A stretch of 64,000 nt of DNA from Colwellia sp. Arc7-D (lineage in GTDB: Bacteria > Pseudomonadota > Gammaproteobacteria > Enterobacterales > Alteromonadaceae): the NCBI RefSeq assembly GCF_003061515.1, contig NZ_CP028924.1:1674001-1738000 (forward strand). Direction: 5' to 3'. The notes below the pieces were generated by a model. The model was not told the DNA's origin. It did not search any database and saw only the letters and a list, made by a program, of their open reading frames with translations. Made by a program: the position numbers and the translations under genes. Shown here piece by piece: positions 58,758 to 64,000 of the stretch; position 1 is the stretch's first letter, and each line of letters starts with the position of its first letter.

Positions 58758-59402
58758 TTGATAAATGTTTTGTTAGTCGACGACCATGAGTTGGTTCGAA
58801 CTGGAATACGAAAAATCCTAGACGAAGTAAAAGGACTTAAGGTAATTGGCGAAGCCAAAACAGGCGAGGAAGCCGTTCAATTTTGTCGTAAAACTGAGCC
58901 TAACGTTGTTCTGATGGATATGAACATGCCGGGCATTGGTGGCTTAGAAGCAACCAAAAAAATTATACGTTATGCGCCAGATGTTAAAGTTATTGTGTTA
59001 ACGGTTTATTGTGAAGACCCAATCCCGACAAAAGTTATGCAGATTGGCGCTGCGGGCTATTTAACTAAAGGCGCTGGTTCAGACGAAATGATTAACGCAA
59101 TTCGTGCTGTTAATAGTGGTCAACGTTATATAACACCAGAAATTGCCCAGCAAATGGCCTTGAACCAATTTAAATCACCTGATGAAAATCCTTTTAGTAG
59201 TTTATCTGAACGTGAATTACAAATTATGCTGATGATCACACGTGGCGAAAAAGTACCTAATATTTCTGAGCAATTAGTACTGAGCACCAAAACCATTAAC
59301 AGCTATCGTTATCGTATGTTTGAAAAGCTTAACGTGGGTAATGATGTTGAATTAACACATTTAGCTATTCGTCATGGTATGTTAAAAACTGAAGTTCTTT
59401 AA
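58758..59402 (+). CDS. uvrY: Response regulator UvrY (GacA family)
   Basis: UvrY/GacA is the LuxR-type response regulator of the BarA system that activates Csr small RNAs. The 214 residues have a receiver domain (LLVDDHELVRTGIRKIL, phospho-Asp in VVLMDMNMPG, Lys in YLTKGAG). A LuxR-type HTH follows (LSERELQIMLMITRGEKVPN, then LSTKTINSYRYRMFEKLNV). The start is TTG 58758 with AAGGTAA upstream. The uvrY-uvrC-pgsA order is as in E. coli. Confidence 0.95.
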   Translation: MINVLLVDDHELVRTGIRKILDEVKGLKVIGEAKTGEEAVQFCRKTEPNVVLMDMNMPGIGGLEATKKIIRYAPDVKVIVLTVYCEDPIPTKVMQIGAAGYLTKGAGSDEMINAIRAVNSGQRYITPEIAQQMALNQFKSPDENPFSSLSERELQIMLMITRGEKVPNISEQLVLSTKTINSYRYRMFEKLNVGNDVELTHLAIRHGMLKTEVL

Positions 59403-59404
59403 CA

Positions 59405-61258
59405 TTGTCTGACACGCCTTTATCACATGATAAAACACTATTCGATCATAAAGCCTTTCTAGCTGCTGTTTCTGAACAAGCCGGGGTGTATCGTATGTAC
59501 GATATCACCCAAACGGTAATATATGTAGGTAAGGCCAAACAACTCAAAAATCGCTTAACAAGTTATTTTCGCAAAGATGTTGGAAGTAATAAAACCCGCG
59601 CATTAGTTAAACAAATTTCTGCTATAGACGTCACTGTTACCCATACAGAGGGTGAAGCGCTGATCCTCGAAAATAATTATATTAAAAAATATCAGCCAAA
59701 ATATAATATTTTACTGCGCGACGATAAATCATATCCTTATTTACTTATTACAGATCATAAACATCCCAAATTAGGTCTGCATCGAGGTGGTAAAAAGGTT
59801 AAAGGAGATTACTTTGGACCTTATCCTACGGTAGGGGCGGTATGGGAAAGCTTACGCCTTATGCAAAAGCTCTTTCCGTTAAGGCAATGTGAAGACAGTT
59901 ACTACCGCGCTCGAAGTCGTCCATGTTTACAGCATCAACTAGGGCGTTGTTCAGCGCCTTGTGTAGATAAAATATCGCCTGAAGATTATCAAAAGCAGGT
60001 GCAGTTAGCTAAGTTATTCCTTAAAGGCAAAAGCTCTAAAGTCATTGAGCATTTGGTAGTAAACATGGAAAACGCCAGCAAAACGCTGAACTTTGAACAT
60101 GCGGCAAAGTATAGAGACCAAATATCAACATTACGTAAAGTTCAACAACAACAATTTGTCAGTGGCTCAGCTGCTGAAATGGATGTTATCGGAATTCATC
60201 GTCATAAATCGCAAGCATGTATTCATTTACTCTTTGTTCGCGATCATAAAATATTAGGCAGTAAAAGTTATTTTCCAACCGTTCCTGTTGATACCAGCGA
60301 TGCTGAGATAATAGCGGCTTTTATCAGTCAACATTATATCGGTAATGATCTTAATTTAGGGGCTATACCGAAAGAAATTATTATTCCTGAAGCAATTGAA
60401 AACCAACAAGATATAGTACGAGTTATTATTGAACAGGCCGAGCATGATGTAAAAATGTCGCATAATGTGCGAACTGAGCGTGCTCAATATTTAAAATTGG
60501 CATGTACAAATGCTGCTACCGCATTAATGACACGCAACTCTCATAAAGAATCAATGCAAGCTAGGTTTTCTGCACTAAATGAAGTGTTTGAATTAACCAA
60601 TGGCATATCTCGCATTGAATGCTTTGATATTAGCCATACTATGGGACAACAAACCGTGGCGTCTAATGTAGTCTTTAATCAAGAAGGGCCGCTAAAAAGT
60701 GATTACAGGCGCTATAACGTGCATGGAATTACCCCCGGCGATGATTATGCTGCTATGGCCTTTGCTTTAGATAAACGTTACAGCAAAGTCACCAGTGAAG
60801 AAAAAATGCCAGATATTATTTTTATTGATGGTGGTAAAGGTCAATTAGCAAAAGCAGAAGATTTTTTTGCTGGCGTTGATCAAGTAAAAACACCGTTATT
60901 GGTTGGTGTTGCTAAAGGTGAGTCAAGAAAGCCAGGTCTTGAAACCTTAATTTTAGCAGGGAGTCATCAATTAATATCGCTGCCTGCCACATCACCGGCT
61001 TTGCATCTGGTTCAGCATATTCGTGATGAATCTCATCGCTTTGCTATCACAGGGCATAGAGCTAAACGACAAAAAGCCAGTAAAAAGTCAACTTTAGAAA
61101 GTATTCCAGGAATAGGCGCTAAAAAAAGACAAGCGCTTTTACAGTATTTAGGTGGTTTACAAGAAGTTTTAAAAGCCGATAAAGCCACATTAGAAAAAGT
61201 ACCTGGTGTTAGTAAAGTATTGGCAGAAAATATTTATGACGCCTTGCATGACAATTAG
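59405..61258 (+). CDS. uvrC: Excinuclease ABC subunit C
   Basis: UvrC makes both incisions in nucleotide excision repair. The 617 residues show a GIY-YIG domain (QAGVYRMYDI..VIYVGKAKQL), and a Cys segment CLQHQLGRCSAPC. A UVR motif, the RNase H-like C-terminal nuclease (ECFDISHTMGQQTVAS) and tandem helix-hairpin-helix motifs (LESIPGIGAKKRQALL) follow. The start is TTG 59405, two bases after uvrY. Confidence 0.97.
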   Translation: MSDTPLSHDKTLFDHKAFLAAVSEQAGVYRMYDITQTVIYVGKAKQLKNRLTSYFRKDVGSNKTRALVKQISAIDVTVTHTEGEALILENNYIKKYQPKYNILLRDDKSYPYLLITDHKHPKLGLHRGGKKVKGDYFGPYPTVGAVWESLRLMQKLFPLRQCEDSYYRARSRPCLQHQLGRCSAPCVDKISPEDYQKQVQLAKLFLKGKSSKVIEHLVVNMENASKTLNFEHAAKYRDQISTLRKVQQQQFVSGSAAEMDVIGIHRHKSQACIHLLFVRDHKILGSKSYFPTVPVDTSDAEIIAAFISQHYIGNDLNLGAIPKEIIIPEAIENQQDIVRVIIEQAEHDVKMSHNVRTERAQYLKLACTNAATALMTRNSHKESMQARFSALNEVFELTNGISRIECFDISHTMGQQTVASNVVFNQEGPLKSDYRRYNVHGITPGDDYAAMAFALDKRYSKVTSEEKMPDIIFIDGGKGQLAKAEDFFAGVDQVKTPLLVGVAKGESRKPGLETLILAGSHQLISLPATSPALHLVQHIRDESHRFAITGHRAKRQKASKKSTLESIPGIGAKKRQALLQYLGGLQEVLKADKATLEKVPGVSKVLAENIYDALHDN

Positions 61259-61323
61259 CACTCAATCTGTGTAAAATGTCTGTAAAATCTTGCTCAGTTA
61301 ACGATAAGAATATAAGACATATT

Positions 61324-61902
61324 ATGTGGACCATCCCCAACCAAATTACATTATTTAGAATTGTGTTAATCCCCGTTTTTATCGTGGTGTTTTATTTACC
61401 TGTATCGTGGAATCATTTCGGCGCGTTTGTTGTCTTTTGGTTTGCCGCAATTAGTGATGCACTTGATGGTTATTTAGCCCGTAAACTTAATCAATCATCG
61501 GCTTTTGGCGCTTTTATAGACCCTGTTGCTGATAAATTAATGGTGGTCGCTGCATTAGTTATTCTGATTCAAGACTTACAAGTTTGGTGGATCTCAGTGT
61601 CGGCAATATTAATGATAGCGCGTGAAATATTTATTAGTGCCTTACGTGAATTTATGTCTTCACGCGGTAAAAGAGACATAATTGCTGTTTCGCAATTGGG
61701 TAAATATAAAACTGCGGCACAAATGTTAGGTATTATGGGACTCATTTGGTATCCAACTTATGATATCCCATTAATATTATTTGAATTTCCACATGAAATA
61801 TTACTTTTTGCTGCTTTTAGCTTTTATGCTATCGCTACAGTGCTTACTTTTTGGTCAATGGTGGTTTATTTTAAAGCTGCTTGGCCAGAGTTAAGTAAGT
61901 GA
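61324..61902 (+). CDS. pgsA: CDP-diacylglycerol-glycerol-3-phosphate 3-phosphatidyltransferase
   Basis: PgsA makes phosphatidylglycerol phosphate. From ATG 61324 the 192 residues begin WTIPNQITLFRIVLIPVFIV, as in the family. They carry the CDP-alcohol phosphotransferase motif DALDGYLARKLN..GAFIDPVADK. Six or so TM helices are present. The frame opens upstream at 61276 but those residues are not conserved. Confidence 0.96.
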   Translation: MWTIPNQITLFRIVLIPVFIVVFYLPVSWNHFGAFVVFWFAAISDALDGYLARKLNQSSAFGAFIDPVADKLMVVAALVILIQDLQVWWISVSAILMIAREIFISALREFMSSRGKRDIIAVSQLGKYKTAAQMLGIMGLIWYPTYDIPLILFEFPHEILLFAAFSFYAIATVLTFWSMVVYFKAAWPELSK

Positions 61903-61988
61903 TTTGTGATTAAAAGCTTTTATTTTAGCTAAAAAAACACCAGATTAGTCGCTTTTTGAGCAGTCAAAACAAAATTGATATTAAAGGG

Positions 61989-62016
61989 TTGACTCATCAG
62001 TTTTTCAATGTAGAAT
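61989..62016 (+). promoter_or_regulatory. Promoter of the Gly-Cys-Leu tRNA array
   Basis: TTGACT (61989-61994), 16 bp, TAGAAT (62011-62016), about 34 bp before the first tRNA. Confidence 0.75.
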
Positions 62017-62049
62017 GCGTTTCCAGTTGACAGGGAGTCAGCAGATGAA

Positions 62050-62125
62050 GCGGCTGTAGCTCAGCTGGTAGAGCATCACGTTGCCAACGTGAATGTCACG
62101 AGTTCGAGTCTCGTTAGCCGCTCCA
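62050..62125 (+). tRNA. tRNA-Gly (anticodon GCC), copy 1
   Basis: Acceptor GCGGCTG/TAGCCGC, anticodon loop TTGCCAA, T loop TTCGAGT, CCA encoded; 76 nt. Confidence 0.98.
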
Positions 62126-62181
62126 ATTCTCTATAAGAGAATAATAAAAGGAATACTACCTTACTCGTAGTAAATGAAATT

Positions 62182-62255
62182 GGCGGGTTGGCAGAGTGGC
62201 CATGCACCGGATTGCAAATCCGATTACCTCGGTTCGACTCCGGGACCCGCCTCCA
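62182..62255 (+). tRNA. tRNA-Cys (anticodon GCA)
   Basis: Acceptor GGCGGGT/ACCCGCC, anticodon loop TTGCAAA, CCA encoded; 74 nt. Single copy in the array. Confidence 0.97.
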
Positions 62256-62259
62256 CATT

Positions 62260-62346
62260 GCCCGAGTGGTGGAATTGGTAGACACAAGGGATTTAAAATC
62301 CCTCGCTTGTAAGAGTGTGCCGGTTCAAGTCCGGCCTCGGGTACCA
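62260..62346 (+). tRNA. tRNA-Leu (anticodon TAA), copy 1
   Basis: Type II tRNA of 87 nt, acceptor GCCCGAG/CTCGGGT with a G-T first pair, anticodon loop TTTAAAA, long variable arm, CCA encoded. It begins five bases after tRNA-Cys. Confidence 0.97.
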
Positions 62347-62412
62347 TTTCATTAGTACAGTAGGGGTGTTAATACATATTGGCGTATGTATAGAATAAAT
62401 TTAAAATATGAA

Positions 62413-62488
62413 GCGGCTGTAGCTCAGCTGGTAGAGCATCACGTTGCCAACGTGAATGTCACGAGTTCGAGTCTCGTTAGCCGCTCCA
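62413..62488 (+). tRNA. tRNA-Gly (anticodon GCC), copy 2
   Basis: Identical in mature sequence to copy 1. Confidence 0.98.
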
Positions 62489-62537
62489 ATTTTTAAATGT
62501 GTAAATGCTTAATGTTTTAATTAGTTAAGTTAATGAA

Positions 62538-62613
62538 GCGGCTGTAGCTCAGCTGGTAGAGCATCACGTTGCCAACGTGAATGTCACGAGTTCGAGTCTC
62601 GTTAGCCGCTCCA
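62538..62613 (+). tRNA. tRNA-Gly (anticodon GCC), copy 3
   Basis: Identical in mature sequence to copy 1. Confidence 0.98.
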
Positions 62614-62674
62614 AATTCGATAGTTTTACTATCAAAGTAGGGAACCAATCTCTACTATAAAAAATACTCTCGAT
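62614..62674 (+). repeat. Duplicated spacer between tRNA-Gly and tRNA-Leu
   Basis: About 60 bp (ATTCGATAGTTTTACTATC.. to ..ATACTCTCGAT) recur almost identically at 62900-62960, with AA changed to TC. Gly-spacer-Leu was therefore duplicated as a unit. Confidence 0.95.
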
Positions 62675-62761
62675 GCCCGAGTGGTGGAATTGGTAGACAC
62701 AAGGGATTTAAAATCCCTCGCTTGTAAGAGTGTGCCGGTTCAAGTCCGGCCTCGGGTACCA
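62675..62761 (+). tRNA. tRNA-Leu (anticodon TAA), copy 2
   Basis: 87 nt and identical to copy 1. Confidence 0.97.
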
Positions 62762-62823
62762 TTACTGCAAAATCAATGTAAGATTGATTAACCAGTAAAT
62801 TAGTATTTTTAAATATCTACGAA

Positions 62824-62899
62824 GCGGCTGTAGCTCAGCTGGTAGAGCATCACGTTGCCAACGTGAATGTCACGAGTTCGAGTCTCGTTAGCCGCTCCA
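62824..62899 (+). tRNA. tRNA-Gly (anticodon GCC), copy 4
   Basis: Identical in mature sequence to copy 1. Confidence 0.98.
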
Positions 62900-62960
62900 A
62901 ATTCGATAGTTTTACTATCAAAGTAGGGTCCCAATCTCTACTATAAAAAATACTCTCGAT

Positions 62961-63046
62961 GCCCGAGTGGTGGAATTGGTAGACACAAGGGATTTAAAAT
63001 CCCTCGCTCATAGAGTGTGCCGGTTCAAGTCCGGCCTCGGGTACCA
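62961..63046 (+). tRNA. tRNA-Leu (anticodon TAA), copy 3, variant variable arm
   Basis: 86 nt. It equals copies 1 and 2 except in the variable arm, which reads CTCATAGAG instead of CTTGTAAGAG, giving a shorter arm with a clean CTC/GAG stem. CCA is encoded. Confidence 0.96.
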
Positions 63047-63355
63047 TCACTAATACTTTCAGTTAATCGCATTTTATTCCTTTTATAATTCCTTAAATAT
63101 CTTTAGCTAGCATTGACTTTGCACCTTAGCTATACCTTTTAGCAATAAACCATTTACTTTTAATATCATTATACCAACGTTATAGAATGACGGGTTTAAC
63201 CTAATAGTTAATAAACTTATCAAGATCATTTTATACAAATCATTTATGGGTATTGTCGTTACATTTATTTACAAGAGAAATGTGTTTTTCACGTAGTATT
63301 ACCTTAATTTTCAATACGATAAATTTTTAATTTTCCATAATTTCGAGAACTTAGC
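63047..63355. other. AT-rich spacer before the FadL-type gene
   Basis: No terminator with a clear T run, RNA gene or convincing promoter was identified. Confidence 0.4.
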
Positions 63356-64000
63356 ATGACATTACAAAAATCAATTATCGCCACGGCTATTACATTAAGC
63401 GCTTTTAATGCTTATTCAGCCTCTTTTCAGTTAAACGAAACAAGCGCCTCTGGCTTAGGTCGTGCTTTTGCCGGTGATGCGGTGATCGCTGACGATGCGG
63501 CTGTGTTAGCACGTAACCCAGCAGCAATGGCATTATTCGACAAAAAATCCTTATCATTATCGGCAACGTATATTGATCCAGGTGTTAAAGTTGAAGGCAT
63601 TAGTGCACCCGATATACTTAGTGCAGCTTACGACGTTAATGAACTTGATCAAGATGGAGTTGTACCCAGTGCTATTATTCCTGCCGCGTATTTTATTAAC
63701 CCAGTAAATGATACTTTCGCTTATGGTTTAGCTATTAATTCAAACTATGGTTTAAAAAGTGAATACGAAAAAGATTATGCTGCAGGTTCTATTGGTGGCA
63801 AAACAGACTTAAAAACGATCAATGCTAATATTAGTGGCTCTTACCGCGTTAATGAACAGCTTAGTCTAGGTTTAGGCTTGAATGTTGTCTATGGTGAAGC
63901 CGAGCTTATTAGGCATGCAGGTAAGGTGTTAGAAAATGGTATTACAATTCCAAGCGTTGGTTTAGTGTTTCCACCTGTACCAACGAGCACTGAAGTTGTA
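63356..64000 (+). CDS. FadL-family outer-membrane transport protein (partial)
   Basis: The first 215 residues of an OMPP1/FadL-type porin are present; the gene continues past the window. A signal peptide (LQKSIIATAITLSAFNAYSA) is followed by the family N terminus: LNETSASGLGRAFAGDAVIA, then DDAAVLARNPAAM. Beta strands follow (for example TFAYGLAINSNYGLKSEY). FadL proteins carry long-chain fatty acids or other hydrophobic compounds. The ATG at 63356 follows GAGAA. Whether it is FadL itself cannot be settled from a fragment. Confidence 0.9.
   Translation, partial: MTLQKSIIATAITLSAFNAYSASFQLNETSASGLGRAFAGDAVIADDAAVLARNPAAMALFDKKSLSLSATYIDPGVKVEGISAPDILSAAYDVNELDQDGVVPSAIIPAAYFINPVNDTFAYGLAINSNYGLKSEYEKDYAAGSIGGKTDLKTINANISGSYRVNEQLSLGLGLNVVYGEAELIRHAGKVLENGITIPSVGLVFPPVPTSTEVV

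Noticed and set aside
62076..62347. Minus-strand ORFs over the Gly/Cys/Leu tRNAs
   Set aside because: They are antisense reads of tRNA genes.

Overview
The window is a contiguous piece of the chromosome of a low-GC marine gammaproteobacterium. It is most likely a member of Alteromonadales close to Colwellia or Thalassotalea. I infer this from the protein sequences, the AT-rich intergenic DNA, frequent TTG starts, and gene neighbourhoods shared with Shewanella, Vibrio and E. coli: rimP-nusA-infB-rbfA-truB-rpsO-pnp-nlpI, sdhCDAB-sucABCD opposite gltA, alaA-yfbR, uvrY-uvrC-pgsA followed by Gly/Cys/Leu tRNAs, and tRNA-Val genes beside gltX. No database search was possible, so the taxonomy is inference.

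Layout. 1-3067 (minus): start of the rnf operon (rnfA, partial rnfB) and a membrane protein with catalytically degenerate GGDEF and EAL domains. 3275-15055 (plus): the translation/RNA-decay superoperon, starting from a good sigma-70 promoter and a leader with two terminator-like hairpins. An alpha/beta hydrolase sits between rpsO and pnp. 15074-19541: an unrecognised membrane-anchored protein with a zinc-metalloprotease motif, a small protein, a fused CsdA-CsdE cysteine desulfurase/sulfur acceptor, and convergent tcdA. 20366-21952: a two-receiver hybrid sensor kinase after an 824-bp gap. 22113-33673: a TCA-cycle block (gltA, sdhCDAB, sucAB, sucCD), with an E2 subunit carrying two lipoyl domains.

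33730-36440 is the accessory part of the window: an orphan two-TM protein, then a cluster of nested palindromic repeats (two 230-bp direct copies plus a third, inverted, related element), an RraB-like protein and a repeat remnant. 36441-49714 is mostly housekeeping: a zinc-ribbon protein, a DHH phosphoesterase, gsk, a CDF metal transporter, a periplasmic binding protein, a Rieske mini-protein, a PqiA-like protein, yfbR, alaA, an LRAT-like protein, proS and a secreted Kelch protein. A large TonB-dependent receptor diverges from the Kelch gene. 53706-55560 holds an S4 RNA-binding protein, a decayed sulfatase fragment, minisatellites, two broken tRNA-Val copies and four intact tRNA-Val genes behind a full-consensus promoter. 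The window ends with gltX, fabA, a small DNA-binding-like protein, uvrY-uvrC-pgsA, an amplified Gly-Cys-Leu tRNA array and the start of a FadL-type porin.

How the parts fit. Most genes are core machinery: ribosome maturation, transcription, RNA decay and central carbon metabolism. The least explained pieces are the structured repeat cluster at 34.7-35.8 kb, the tRNA-Val/sulfatase decay zone at 54.4-55.3 kb, the CsdA-CsdE fusion, and the metalloprotease-like protein downstream of nlpI. I found no CRISPR array, prophage, intact transposase or obvious new multigene defence system.
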